A DNA stretch of 64,000 nucleotides, taken from assembly GCA_963575645.1 (NCBI GenBank), contig OY754467.1:24759001-24823000 (forward strand), written 5' to 3'. The position numbers were made by a program, and so were the translations under genes. Origin of the DNA: Xanthostigma xanthostigma (lineage: Eukaryota > Arthropoda > Insecta > Raphidioptera > Raphidiidae). Numbering within the stretch: position 1 is the stretch's first letter; the number at the start of each line of letters is the position of its first letter. Below, piece by piece: positions 43,201 through 55,680 of the stretch. Under the pieces are notes generated by a model that worked only from the letters and a program-made list of their open reading frames with translations, did no database searches and was not told the origin of the DNA.

Positions 43201-43900
43201 CGGTGTGTCTTTTATAATGGACGATAAAACTATGTTGCAACGGATCACTTGCTTTTCGTCGGCCGGGAGCGGCTCGTCGGGGCCAGGGTACGATGCAGTG
43301 ATTTACAAGATAATTAAAAGAAAGAATAAACCAGCGTATTTTCGTTCTGAAAGGATCAGTGTTTATTTATGATCAATATACTTACAAAAAAAAAACAAAA
43401 GAACGTAGGCGAGTACAATAGATTAAACAAATTAACATCAGTTAGCAAAAAATAAATATCTCTCATTGGAAATTGTGGGGTAACACGCCCCTTTAAACGG
43501 GCAGGGATATACGGTGAAAACCCTGGAAAATGGCACAGTCCGAGGTGCAACCTCGCCGGTGGAGAATTTCTCGGGAGCGGCTAGTAGCAGTGAGACGGGA
43601 CCAGCGATTCCTCACTAGGAATCTTGCGACTCCCAACGTCAGCTGTCTAAATCGGTACTGGTTGTGCTTTCGGACTGGGGACAAACCTGTTCCCAACACC
43701 AGGTGGACGGGACAAACGGTAGAGATCGGACTCGGTTGACACAGATACGGCAGGAGCAGGCAACGGTACTTTGAGATTGTGGTGAGGCCTAACGCTTACA
43801 TAGCGGACCAGTTGCAATGGCTTGGTCGATTTAAGCAATAAGCGGTGTCTCTAATACCTTATCACTACACTACGGTGCCGCGATTGTAGCGAGAGCTACT
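43201..43900. other. GC-rich unidentified block
   Basis: Conspicuously higher GC and CpG content than the rest of the window (GGCCGGGAGCGGCTCGTCGG at about 43260; 43480-43880). Open frames of 60-70 codons exist on both strands but none shows a domain. It could be the regulatory or UTR part of a retroelement, or a host exon/CpG segment. Not identified. Confidence 0.35.
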
Positions 43901-44149
43901 TTTATTTATCACACGTTTTATTTTTTAGTTCCTGAAATGTGTACAATTTAGTTACTGTCACTCGGTACTCACGTTTAAAACCGAAGGCTCGACACTGTTT
44001 TATTTAAAAATCATTGCACTCGCACAAGTGGCGATTCATTTATTGCTATCATCACAAGATGAAAGTATTTAGATTTTAGTTCTTTGCTAATATCAGAATA
44101 TCTTAAAAACTATAAGCAATAGTTTCTTAAAGATTACGTCATATAAATA

Positions 44150-44275
44150 TTTAAAAGTTATTTATTTTGTTTATTATAAATTTTTAAAGTTAACAAAAAA
44201 TGGATGTTTTTTCATTTTTTGTTAACTATAAAAATTTATAATAAACATAATAAATAACATTTAAATTTTAAATAT
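44150..44275. repeat. Hairpin, ~45-bp arms
   Basis: TTATTTATTTTGTTTATTAT...GTTAACAAAAAATG and its inverted copy around a loop of about 10 bp. AT-rich cruciform-forming sequence. Confidence 0.75.
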
Positions 44276-44693
44276 TTATGTACCTATTATAACCTATGCA
44301 AAAAGGGCTCCATGAAGCAAAAAATTTATAGGCCAATTATTTAAACATTTTTTGTTGTTTTAAAAATTTTCCACGGAACTTTATTCATCAAGTGTTAAGA
44401 TGACACCATAATTTATTCAAATTTTTAAACTGTTATTTAATATTTAATACTATAAAAAATAGTTTATGTGATATACTCTCTCAACAGGGCTGTGCGCTCG
44501 AGCTGTAACGGCCGCGCGAAACCCTATTTTCAACGTTAAATTGAAACTATATATAATAGAGATAGGGTCCGGGAGATAGAACTTTTTATTGGTCCTCTGT
44601 AAGAATCTTTTTTTCGATTTTGGCTATCGCTCTTAATTTGTTTATAACTTTTAATTTCTTATGTTCTAACAAAATATTTTAATCGGGGGGCAC

Positions 44694-45000
44694 GGCAGTG
44701 CCCCCGCCAAGTCGAGCGCGAAGCAAACACTGCCGTACCATCCTTTACTGGAACCATTTCGCCGCATTTTCAGGCCCCTATTTGAGAACTTCTGGATAAG
44801 ACCAGAACGCAGAAATTTTCGTCATCCAGTAAGCTATAATCACATACTTAAAATCCAAAATTTCAAGTCTGTAGGTCATTTAGTTCCGAAGTTAAGCGAA
44901 AGCAAAGTTTCGCATTTATGACACTCAAAAATCAAAGGTCTGAAGTAACTCTGGATAAGACTAGACTGGCATTTATACTTATACTTACAAGTTTACAAGA
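44694..45000 (+). mobile_element. Dispersed-repeat fragment with GC hairpin
   Basis: GGGGGCACGGCAGTGCCCCC at about 44685-44705 is a perfect 8-bp stem with GGCA loop, followed by GCCAAGTCGAGCGCGAAGC and non-coding sequence ending in AAAATCAAAGGTCTGAAGT-like phrases. I take it for part of a non-autonomous mobile element. Family not assigned. Confidence 0.4.
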
Positions 45001-45202
45001 AGAAATAGTCCATATACTAAAACTACTCCTAAAAAGAAAAAAACTGTTCAATAAATAAAATTATCGACCCATTTTTCAGACAATATATTTATTGAAGAGT
45101 TCTAATCAGACGTTAATCAAAGATTTGAAGAAAAAACTGTGTCAAATAAGAAAATCTAATAAAATAAATCAATATGCCCACGTTTCTACAAAAAGAAGTG
45201 AA

Positions 45203-46022
45203 ATCCCACCAAAAACATTCTGTAAAAAACTAGCCAAGTCTCGATGGAGCTGCTTGTTTATCTCTAAAAAGTAATGAAATCTAGACAAAGTCGTGTCAAT
45301 TCTAAGGTTCCTTACTGCGATTTCTTTATTATTATAGTTAATGTTGTGTGACTTGGCCGTTGAACATTCTTTATACGTTAGTCGTTAGTGGGTCCAAGTC
45401 AATTTTGTTTACACGTAATGTTATATCTGTTGTAACTACCTATGTTTGTTAAGCGAGATAATAGCCCATACTGGTATTGGTAATTGGACGCTAGTGTCTC
45501 ATTTTAGGCTGTTGTTGATTGTGCAACACATGCATTCAGCATTGACAATGCTGACTTCTGCTCTCTTCGTTTTGGAGCGTCAAATCGACCACTGATCTAA
45601 CATAAAATAGACGTACAGACGGACTTCTATCAATGATTAGAAGTCCGTCTGTACTGGAAATTTTTTTTTATATTGTTTGGTTCAGGATCGCCTATACATT
45701 AGTATTATTGAAATACGCAGCTTTATCAAGCCTACAATTGACTGGTTATTGAATCAACGTTTTCCAAGTGGCAATTTTCCATCATCAATGGGTAGCGGTT
45801 CTGACGACAGATTGGTGCAATGGTGTAATGGAGCATCTGGTTTTGTACCCTTGTGTACCCTTCAACGGCCAAGTCACACAACATTAACTATAATAATAAA
45901 GAAATCGCAGTAAGGAACCTTAGACTTGGCACGACTTTGTCTAGATTTCATTACTTTTTAGAGATAAACAAGCAGCTCCATCGAGACTTGGCTAGTTTTT
46001 TACAGAATGTTTTTGGTGGGAT
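45203..46022. mobile_element. 820-bp element with 162-bp inverted ends and host-gene cargo
   Basis: Arms 45203-45364 and 45861-46022 are inverted repeats of equal length (end ATCCCACCAAAAACATTC), with only a few differences. They enclose a 43-bp perfect hairpin (45614-45656, GACGGACTTCTA...) and a LanC-like exon fragment. No transposase. The mosaic suggests a non-autonomous DNA transposon that has captured part of a gene. Confidence 0.75.
45686..45862 (+). pseudogene. LanC-like (LANCL) exon fragment
   Basis: Preceded by a pyrimidine-rich tract ending TTCAG, a plausible splice acceptor. The open frame reads DRLYISIIEIRSF, then IKPTIDWLLNQRFPSGNFPS, SMGSGSDDRLVQWCNGASGF. This matches the LanC-like (LANCL) family, where RFPSGNYPSS-L and DRLVHWCHGAPG are hallmark sequences. 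The WC cysteine (a zinc ligand in the family) is kept. H-to-Q, H-to-N and P-to-S changes suggest relaxed constraint. The reading frame runs into the right arm of the transposon after VPL. Only one exon (about 58 codons of a protein of roughly 400 residues) is present. Confidence 0.78.
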
Positions 46023-46115
46023 ACATTTTTCTAGACGTCATTCAGATTCCAATGAGTCATCGGTCATTTTTTGTACGAGCTATTTCAAGCCTTAACATGT
46101 TTTTGAACTTTTAGA

Positions 46116-47217
46116 CTATATTATAACGCGTTAGTTTTAATATTAATTTTGTTTCTAAATGAACAGTTGAACAGACATGTCAGAGTTAGCATTTAAATCA
46201 TTATATTAAAACTCGGATATGATTATGAATGAGTCTATTAAAACAATATTAACAGAAATAAATGCAAAGTGTTGAAATGTAAAATCCTCAGCGAATTTAT
46301 AGAATAATGACATAATGGATTCTCAAAATGACCAGGGTAAAGCTGCACATTCATAATTAGTAATAAAAAAAACAAACAAATATCTTAAGGTAAATTCAAA
46401 CATAAACCTCAAATCATTTATTTGCTTATGATAATCATACCTTTATGAAAAAATTCTTTAGGAATTACGTAAAACAATGGAATTGGTAACAAAAAATCGC
46501 AAAAGGTACCTACGTTAACATATTTACCAGTTCAAATTTTAACATATACCTATGTAAAATTGTATTAACTTGTTTTTTTTTTTTTTGAAACTAAAAAACC
46601 ATCTGATTTTATTTTGACACTACGTGTCACTATTTTTAAGAATCTAATGTATTTAGTCAACCTTACTTAATGTCTCCCAGATATTCACGAGAAAACTGTC
46701 CACGCTTTTCATTGCATTTTGAGTTAGAAATAAGAACATTTGTAGGGCTGAATATTCGGTAGTATGCAAAACTTCAGAACCCCAACTACCCTCAGCACAC
46801 TTACTTTCTCATTTTAAATAGCATTCTGTATTTTTTTCGAAAGATTCAAAAATGTTCTCATTTTGAGCATGTCTTTATATTTAAAAAAAAACTAAAATGA
46901 ATTACATTTGACAAATCTAAGGACAAAGTACGAATACTTTCCATCTTATTAATATATTATATTTACGTAGCTTGAGCTATGATCATTCCCGAAGCCACTT
47001 AGTTGTTAATTGCTTAAAATTCGAAACAAGGAGGCTACTTAAAAAACAGAACTTTGAAATTTGGGGAACGGCTGTTTGCGGCACAAGGATTCGACACCTA
47101 TGTCAAGTTCTGTTTCCGACCGATTATTATTGATTCCCCCGAAGTTTCCAATTATTCCAATTAAATATGTGGAAAGTTTTCGCGTAGACATAAGTGTTTG
47201 AAAACTGCCTCTTTGAC
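46116..47217. other. No gene recognised
   Basis: AT-rich non-coding sequence. Confidence 0.5.
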
Positions 47218-47386
47218 AGGTCTGTTCCAAGCAGTCAGAGAACGGTAACAGAACTGTCACTGTCTTGCGCAGTAGCTAAAACAAAGCTGTTTATATCGAT
47301 TTTTGTGCTACTGCGCATGTTAGTCTTGCGCAGTAGCAAGACTGTGACGGTTCTGTTACCGTTCTCAGACAGCTTGGAATAGACCT
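47218..47386. mobile_element. MITE-like element, 169 bp
   Basis: AGGTCTGTTCCAAGC...GAGAACGGTAACAGAAC at the left is inverted at the right (GTTCTGTTACCGTTCTC...GCTTGGAATAGACCT), with arms of about 60 bp. TCTTGCGCAGTAGC is repeated in the interior in both orientations. Confidence 0.8.
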
Positions 47387-49572
47387 ATCATATATATGAT
47401 AATAATAATGTTTAAATCCTATCTAAAATTTCACAACATGTTTCATACATTTCGTTGGCCGTATTAATTGTCAAAGCTTTTTTTAAACAATAAAGAAGCA
47501 CTATACACAAAACATAGTATGAAATGCAATTCGAATGTTGACAATAATTTAATATAGTGCAATGACCTGAATGTGGCAAATTTTCCCTAGAATATAGAAA
47601 CGTAAGACAAGAATAAATCTCAGTGACATACGGGGGAGATAAAAGTTAATGAAATTTAAATCCCTTTATGTCATAAAATGAGATCGGATTGTGCAGAAAG
47701 TTTATATAAAATTGAAGATATAATTTTCTGTATGATTGTATTCTTGAACGTTTAAGATAATTGGTTCATAAATCTTTTTCATCAATATTTTTTTTTAATT
47801 TATCTTAGCTAAATTAAGGGTAATTTCAACAAAACGAGTCTTATTACAATACAATTCACCGTTGTAAAACTGTAATTAACATGGATTGCATACATTTTAT
47901 CTCGTTTATTTTATTTTAGTTAAACCACTCATCAGATTTTAGGCTGATGTATAATTTGTCTATTGGAGAAATTTTCAAAATTTCCCACTTTGAACAAGTT
48001 TCACAGATATAATGTGGAAACCGTTGTTAGTTCTGTATTAATATTCTTTTGTTTTTGTTTAGTCAAGCAGCAGGTATTGGGAACGCTGCCTAAGAAACTG
48101 TTTTATTTTTCTGTACATAATATGTATAATTTTTTCTCATAAATTTTATCTTATCTTGTGGATACCGGCATGTAATAAATGGTAAGCACATCTAGATAGC
48201 TAAAATTTCGCGTGCTTATAGTATAGGGCCCAAAACCTGACGGTATCGAATTTTTAATTTTTTTCCCGAAATAAAATGCGTGACATCAAAATCAATAAGT
48301 AATATTTAAATTTAGCTATGTCCTGGAAAAGACAGGTTTATATACAAAGTTTCCAGCGTGAGTGCGCTTTTTATTGGTATAGTAAAAATATTTACGCCCG
48401 CTGTGACAGCACCAGAACATAAACAGAACTGTACATTTACAAAACTATTCGTTGACAACTTTTGTAGTAAGTGGGGAAAAACGAATAAGTAAAAATTTTT
48501 GGGATATATTATATTCCTGTCGTAATATGCTAATTGGTTATCAAAGCTAAAGGTCACATAAATTTGATCATAACATCATGATTATTAAGTGTAAATACTT
48601 TTCGCAGTAAAGCTTTTGTTTCCACTGCACTGTAGAAGTCAACAATCCGTAACAGCAGGGCGGATAAAATTAAAAAGGTGGCAGTATTGTGTATTCCGGG
48701 AAAACTATACTTTAATTTCGAAGAAAATATCACCCAAACTTGAGTTTTGTAGAGACATTTATTTAGATGTCTTAAGCACATCCTGCTAATTTTAACCGTG
48801 GGTGAAAGGGTGTAAATTCTTGTTTTTGTCAAATCTCTCAATAAATATTAATTTTTCGAGGATAATAGTTGTGAGAAAAATTGTAGTAGGTATATAAATT
48901 TTTATACAAAAAAGCCCCTGAATACTTTTCCCTTGCATAAAATACTTCCTTTTTTTCCAAATTTTTGAGTCACATATTTTACAAATAATAATTCAAACTT
49001 GACAAAATTTGATATACTTTATTCTGCAATTTTTAGTATTCTAAGTTTAATATGTTCATTTCTAGAGCAGTTTTCCCGGGATTTTTCGCGTGTCAGTGGT
49101 ATGTTCATCACAAAGATTGAAAAGTATTTATTGAATAATAACAAAATTTTGCATATTGTTCGTTTGAAAATCACGTTTTTTACAATTCGAAAATTTTGAA
49201 CATGTTATTTATGTTATATTCCGTTGAAGCATTTATAAAATAATAAACGTTTGCCGTGTTACAAATAATTATTCAATCCTGATCAAATTTTGTGTGCCTA
49301 TATGAGACGTATTCACATTATTTACATTGTTTTCCATTTTACTGCAAGTTTTTATCCGAATTTTTCTATATGTCTGCGTCGCACATATGATAATAAACTG
49401 ATCCAAAAAATGATAATAAAACAGTGAAACTTTAAGAATCGTTAAGTCAAAACGAATAATAGAAAGCGGCTTATCTACCAAAAATCGATTTTTACCCCAA
49501 ATAGAAAAATAAACGAATTCTCCCAATTTCGGAAGTCGCACTTTTGAATTGTAGTTTAAAATAAAAAATAAC
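47387..49572. other. No gene recognised
   Basis: Long AT-rich non-coding region. The 80-108-codon minus-strand frames near 48312-48841 and 49269-49595 show no motif and unremarkable composition. No repeat structure seen. Confidence 0.5.
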
Positions 49573-50038
49573 GGACAAGTGCGAGTAGAATTCACGCCCT
49601 GAGGGTTCCGTACAAACGATCTGTAGCAGTTCTAGTTCATACCAAAATTGGAAACCAAACTTACTTTATTACATAAGTATTAAATTTGAACTAGATTTGT
49701 AAGTTGGTGACTAAAAAAGGAATGAATAATATCGTATTGTACATTGAAGTTGCAAATAAGTTTATAATCGCAAAAAAAAATTCTTTTGTGATGTAACTAC
49801 AAATTTACGGTTTTCTGATTTTTCCCTTTACATGTGCTATAAGACATTGCCTCTTTGCCAAATTTCATGATTTTAAGTCAACAGGAAGTACCTGTGTATT
49901 TGATATTTCTACATTATACTTCCACGCGTTTCTGAAAAAGAAGGTATTGACAGACAGACCGACAGACAGACGGACGGGCGGATAACCAAATGATCCTATA
50001 AGGGTTCTTTTTTTCCTTTCGAGGTACGGAACCCTAAA
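49573..50038. mobile_element. Dispersed insect repeat with GGTTCCGTAC ends
   Basis: AGGGTTCCGTAC (49602-49613) and GTACGGAACCCT (50024-50035) form 12-bp inverted ends. The right part has GACAGACAGACCGACAGACA and GATCCTATAAGGGTTC. The left flank has GGACAAGTGCGAGT. This combination is a familiar interspersed repeat of insect genomes. Non-coding. Confidence 0.7.
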
Positions 50039-50955
50039 TTTCATATATTGTAGTGTTTCTAGATTTTATGAGTTCTATTGTGTTACAATGGATTAGTTGG
50101 TTCGCGCTGTATACAGCTTCGTAATATAAATAATAGCCCCAAAGACAGAATAAAATAAAATAATCCTAATAAGTTATTATACGTGGTACAAAAAACTGCT
50201 TTTGACCCGATAATAATCTCCCAAAGGATATATTTAGAGAATATTTCTCCTGGCTCATTTTATTTATAGAAAGATAAATTAAAAATCTATATTATAATCA
50301 GTGAAGTAGCTTTCTGTTTCGAGAAAACTCATTTGTTTTGCCAGTGAGTTCAAGTTGAGAATAAAATGATTTTACAAAGTTTCAAAACAAAAAATAACTG
50401 AGTTCTCAGAAGGGTTTAACTTATTTATGTTTCAATTGTAGAATGCCAAGTTGATAAAATCGTTTATTGTAGTGATTAAAACTAATTGTTTGACTGAAAA
50501 TTATTTGTTTTCCATAAAACTTCACTAGTAGAACACACATATGCAAGGTCTGTTCTATTAAACTGAAATTTTGCTTCATTGCATTGCATCGTGTTTCTTG
50601 CGTAATATTTCAAATTTACCAAATTTATTTATCCACGACAAGTATTACGTGCTTCATATCAATATTACGTCTTAAAATCCAATCCGTTTAGTATTTATGA
50701 TCTAAATAACAAATTGTGTGCTATGTACAACATTCCCCTTAAAAAGTTTCTGCTAAGTTTACACCGAGAAATTGTAATTTATATCATTTATGCTACAAAT
50801 GTGGTTTCACTGGTCAATCCACTGGTGGAGATTTACAAAAAACAAGAAATATAATATTAGTGTAGAACATTTCTTTAGCCATTATACGTAGTACAAAATT
50901 TAATTCGATCAAAATAATTCAAAAGCATACTTTTTTTCAATTTGAAATAAAATCT
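50039..50955. other. No gene recognised
   Basis: AT-rich non-coding sequence. Confidence 0.5.
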
Positions 50956-51010
50956 CAAACGATCGTTTCGGTTTCATTATACCATCTTCAGAGAATCTAA
51001 AATAATTACA
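50956..51010 (-). ncRNA. Hammerhead-like core (Penelope-type end)
   Basis: The minus strand reads CTGAAGA (50985-50991), a short GGT...ACC stem and GAAACG (50964-50969). It has the two conserved hammerhead boxes in the right order and spacing. No stem I evident. Confidence 0.35.
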
Positions 51011-52216
51011 ATACAATGAGAAAGAGTAGCCTTACAATTAATAGAGATTTAGTTAAGTACTTACTAGTACCTACCTACAACTTCTTCGAAAACATTCGTT
51101 CTGTATATATACCGTAAACTTTGTAAATAATATACAGTGTTTCAAAAGTCCCGAAACGGCTTAATATTTCTTAGCAGGAAAGCCGGACTAAAAATTTTGA
51201 AATGGATTTCTTAATAGTTATTGTTTCCTGTCTATCGAATGGCGCAATTTTATTTTGGGTCCGAGGGCCCTAAAATGGTCTCGTAGGGCCCATCTCTGAA
51301 ATTTTAAATGGGAACCATACTTTTTTATTTCATATTCGGATTCTGCGGAAAATTTAATATACTTAAAACATTAATAATAACTATATTTGTCAAATTTTTA
51401 CAATTTTTCACACAGTTTAATTAATTATCGATGAAAAGGTGACATCTTCGTTTTACCATTCCAACCCACAAGTAGGGAATAGAACTAGTTTAGGTAAAAA
51501 TTACTTTTCAAACTTTTACAATATTTTTTCGTTTTGAGGTCCCCCGAATCCAAAAAAAATATTTTTGGAAAAACTGTACTTGTTTGTCTGTTTGTATACA
51601 CGGTACCGGTTAAACGGATGACCGAATTTAAACCAAATTTTAGAAGACTGGTATGCAAATATGGAGAGTCCTATTGTTTTTGGAGAAAATATACTTTTCA
51701 TAGTATTCAATGCCTAAAATATATGAACTGAAAGTTAACTTCTAAATTTTAATTATTTATGTTTCGAATTTCCATTGTTTTTTTAATGTGATTTACATAA
51801 AGGTAAAAAATATATTGATATATACTCGATATAAGTGTAGTTTCGAAACAGCAATTAATTTATATGATGGAAGTTTCGGTGCATATAGTGGGCGTAAAGA
51901 TACTACAGACATACAAATATCAAAACTTGTGTTTATAACCGTCGGCTATTATTAATCCTCATTAATTTAGCGTGTTTTGTAGTATTTAAAAAAATTCCAA
52001 TTATTCTAAAATGTAAATAATATACTATGTAGCGTGCATTTTTGTTCCTATTAGCCTATTGTGAACAACAGAGCAATAGTATTTTTTTTTGGGAACGTTA
52101 ATTGCATATTATTATGCCAATCAAAAAAGCACTGGCGTTTTTATTGTAGTTTACAACAAATTCTTATCATTATCAACTTTCGTACAAGTTGTATTTGTGT
52201 AAAAACATTCTTTTTT
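51011..52216. other. Non-coding, E-related fragment
   Basis: 51463-51545 (CCCACAAGTAGGG...TTTTGAGGTCCCCCGAATC) recurs at 57146-57235. 51600-51700 resembles the ATGCAAATATGGAGAG/CCTATTGTTTTT part of the E family, without the GCATGCGC core. No gene. Confidence 0.45.
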
Positions 52217-53247
52217 AAACGCTTTATATTAGTTTGGGTTGTAAATATGTATGTTGTATGTATCTAACTATGTATGTAACTATGTGTAACGGAATCTTTG
52301 AGCATAATTTTCACCAATTTCCCGAAGTCTGATTAATTTGAAACTTTGCATACGTATCAAGGACCGATGACAATGCAATAATTTGATAACAGTTTCCCAT
52401 TATCCTTATTAGGACCCCCAGGATTAATAAATTCTTTTAAATCTTTGAGCATAATTTTCACCAATTTCCCGAAGTCTGATTAATTTGAAACTTTGCATAC
52501 GTATCAAGGACCGATGACAATGCAATAATTTGATAACAGTTTCCCATTATCCTTATTAGGACCCCCAGGATTAATAAATTCTTTTATAGATCCTCTGTAG
52601 TAAACGCTTTATTTTCACCAATTTCCCGAAGTCTGATTAATTTGAAACTTTGCATACGTATCAAGGACCGATGACAATGCAATAATTTGTTATCCTTATT
52701 AGGACCCCCAGGATTAATAAATTCTTTTATAGATCCTCTGTAGTAAACGCTTTATTTTCACCAATTTCCCGAAGTCTGATTAATTTGAAACTTTGCATAC
52801 GTATCAAGGACCGATGACAATGCAATAATTTGATAACAGTTTCCCATTATCCTTATTAGGACCCCCAGGATTAATAAATTCTTTTCCCGAAGTCTGATTA
52901 ATTTGAAACTTTGCATACGTATCAAGGACCGATGACAATGCAATAATTTGATAACAGTTTCCCATTATCCTTATTAGGACCCCCAGGATTAATAAATTCT
53001 TTTATAGATCCTCAAACTAAAAAGTGAAAAATAAAATATAGTTTAAAAAAAACTAAAAAACACGCTTTATATCGGACTAAAAAGTAAAAAATAATTGTTT
53101 TAAAATAAGCTTAAAAAGCGTTGGGCGCTTTGTTCCACATTTTCGTACATCGAGCGCCCAACGCTTTTTAAGCTTATTTTAAAACAATTATTTTTTACTT
53201 TTTAGTCCGATATAAAGCGTGTTTTTTAGTTTTTTTTAAACTATATT
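52217..53247 (-). mobile_element. Palindrome-and-array element, copy B (1,031 bp)
   Basis: Exact-length inverted copy of 12541-13571. The five array units occur in the same variant order, and the same 95-bp palindrome lies at 53033-53247 with the loop inverted. Flanks are T-rich on both sides. Confidence 0.92.
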
Positions 53248-54479
53248 TTTTTTCTCTTATTTTATTAGAATGTTAAATATATATTATTATAGCTCATTAG
53301 GAATTCAACAAGTTCTACTTATAAATTGTGATCAAATGAAACCTTGAATTGAAAAAATTGGGTCAAATATTTTTTAGAACATCAAAAACATAATAAGGTT
53401 CAAATATTTAATTTAACAGACGTAATCCTACGTCAAGATAATCGATATTAATTAAAAATATCTTTTAATCATATATTTTTGCTCTCTACACTGACGAAAT
53501 AAAGTGTAACATTTTTCTATGTTCAAAAAATGTAGTATCATTTTGTCCTGTGTTATTTCGATTTATGATGGTTAAAATATGTGAGCGAGTTCAGTTACTA
53601 AAATAATTTGTGCTTAAATTTGGATTAAAGTTTCGACTGGCTTTCTCACAATGGCATTAGTTTATAACTGACTTACTGTAGTGTACGACACTTAAGTGTC
53701 AACACTTCAACAGGAAGTCGCACCACTAATTAATCTAATGCACACCGAATGTAACATGTAATATTTGAATGGATGTACTTGCACTACGTAGCAACGTAGC
53801 ACTTTGGTTACACAATATCTTGCTGATACAGATGCAAGTAGAACACATCGCATATTCAACAGGAGGTGTTTTTGAGGTCTGTTGTAAGGGTTTTGCAGAC
53901 GTCTGCATCCGCAAAGCATTTGCATTCTTTTTGACATTTGTATCAGCATCTGCAGCAGTCTTTGTACAGCTTTTATAGTAGCGAATGGGTTTATTCGACG
54001 CGGGCTCAACACTTGTGTACTCAAATTTTTTGGTTATTTGGTATACTTATTTGTTTATTAAGTAATGGAATAATGACATTCTTAATAATGATGATAACAA
54101 ATAATATTCTTGTTGACTTACTTTTAAGGAAATTTATTATTTATTAATCAGAAATTATTATTATTATTTCTGCCTTAAAATTGATGCCGAAAGTATGCAT
54201 TTTCGATCGAGGTATGAAGAAAATGTAATATTTCTTGAGTACTTCACGTATATTCGAGATTTAAAAACTGCTGAAAGTAACTTATATTTCACTACTTCAT
54301 GTCTCTGAACTATAATGAACGCAGCAAAAAATGTATTTGACTACCTAATACGAAATTTAACAAACTTTAATTTTCTATAGGGAAATGTAGGTAAGCTCTA
54401 CGTACGATAGTTTTTTGGAAGTAGTCTGTAAGTCTTTTTGTCTGTGAACACGATACATGGTCAAATGAATGAGCAGATT
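53248..54479. other. No gene recognised
   Basis: Open frames of 69-105 codons overlap at 53707-54147 on both strands in slightly GC-richer DNA (TGCAGACGTCTGCATCCGC palindromic stretch at about 53895). No domain recognised. The rest is AT-rich. Confidence 0.4.
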
Positions 54480-54900
54480 AAAACCAAGTTTTAAGAGGAT
54501 GTTTGATATGAAAATATGAAGAGCCCTATTGTTTTTGAGGAAAATCGGCGCATTCGTAAAAGGGACATATGCTATAATGTTGTTTTCTTTTCGTAACGGT
54601 ATATTATTCTATCTATTTTTACAATAAAGTTTTGTAAAACATTTTTTCGTCTGAACTTTATAGTTTCGGAAATATTTTAGAAACAAAAAAAATCTGTTGT
54701 TCTTTTGTTCAGTAGATCTGTTAGTTTGGTAGTTGACAAACATACTTTGATTAATTTTTACAAGACACGACATATTATATAGATAACCATGAAAATGAAT
54801 GGCAAATGTCATAATACTAGCTGTTACCCGCGTCACCCCACGTGCTAACAGACATTTTATTTTCTTTATTATAATGTCAGATGTTGGAACGGTTCCGTCA
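54480..54900 (+). mobile_element. E-family copy with one minisatellite unit
   Basis: GAGGAAAATCGGCGCATTCG at about 54537 is a single minisatellite unit, followed by the same 3' flank as at 8241-8560. ACTAGCTGTTACCCGCG at 54816 has a Helitron-like CTAG end on the minus strand. Non-coding. Confidence 0.6.
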
Positions 54901-55680
54901 CCCAATTGGCTAGAATTTTTTATAAAGCATAGAAAAATATTATTTGTCAAAAAGCAAGAACTTGAAAATTTTAACAGAAAATCTATAATTATTATTATTA
55001 AAATTTTACTTATTTTTAATAGACAGAAATATTCGGTTTCGTTTTTTGATAAATTTTATATAGTTGAAAATGTGGATGCCTGAATTTTGTTATATATTAC
55101 TGCAAAGACTTCAAAGCACCATTAATCACATTGAACATCTCAAAGGTGCAAAGTTCAAATCCCAATGCTATTTATATTCAATACATCTGAATGAGTTGTT
55201 ACCTTTGTTATAAGATGTGGACGATCGAAGCGAACCGTAATTAATCTTTCAACTATAGAGGGAGATTCTAGTCTTCTGACCCAGAGAAAGATCAATTGGG
55301 CCATCAAGTGATTGCTAGCTGGGGAATGCCGCTCTAGTTCCTCAGTGTCGCTGCGGGCAACACTAGACGTCTGTTTATCTGACAATCGATACCGGATATT
55401 GGAACAATAGTAGCCGAACTTCAATCAGGACAATAAATTGTGTACCTACTATAATGTACTACACCGTGGTTTAACCCTCAATTTACGATGTCGTGTGGTT
55501 AGGGAAATCGTCAATATTTCACGAAGAAGAATAGATGAAAATATACCCAACAGTGAGTATCAGTTTCTTCTTAAAGGATTTATAAATAAATAGTAAATAA
55601 TGTAGTGAATACTTTTGCTCTGTCTTGTGCAATTAGTTGTCATTATCAGCAAAAAATATGAATCACTTACATCGTTAAAT
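54901..55680. other. No gene recognised
   Basis: A frame on the minus strand (55424-55155; SSVARSDTEELERHSP...RRLESPSIVERL) lies in moderately GC-richer sequence. I cannot place it in a family. It may be a repeat. Otherwise AT-rich. Confidence 0.35.

Noticed and set aside
45686..45862. A functional LANCL gene at this locus
   Set aside because: Only one exon-sized piece is present. It is enclosed exactly by transposon arms, conserved residues are changed, and no other exon was recognised nearby. Capture is the simpler reading, although neighbouring exons outside the window cannot be excluded.
47039..47382. Overlapping frames on both strands (TVLLPFSD peptides)
   Set aside because: They arise from the inverted arms of a 169-bp MITE-like element.
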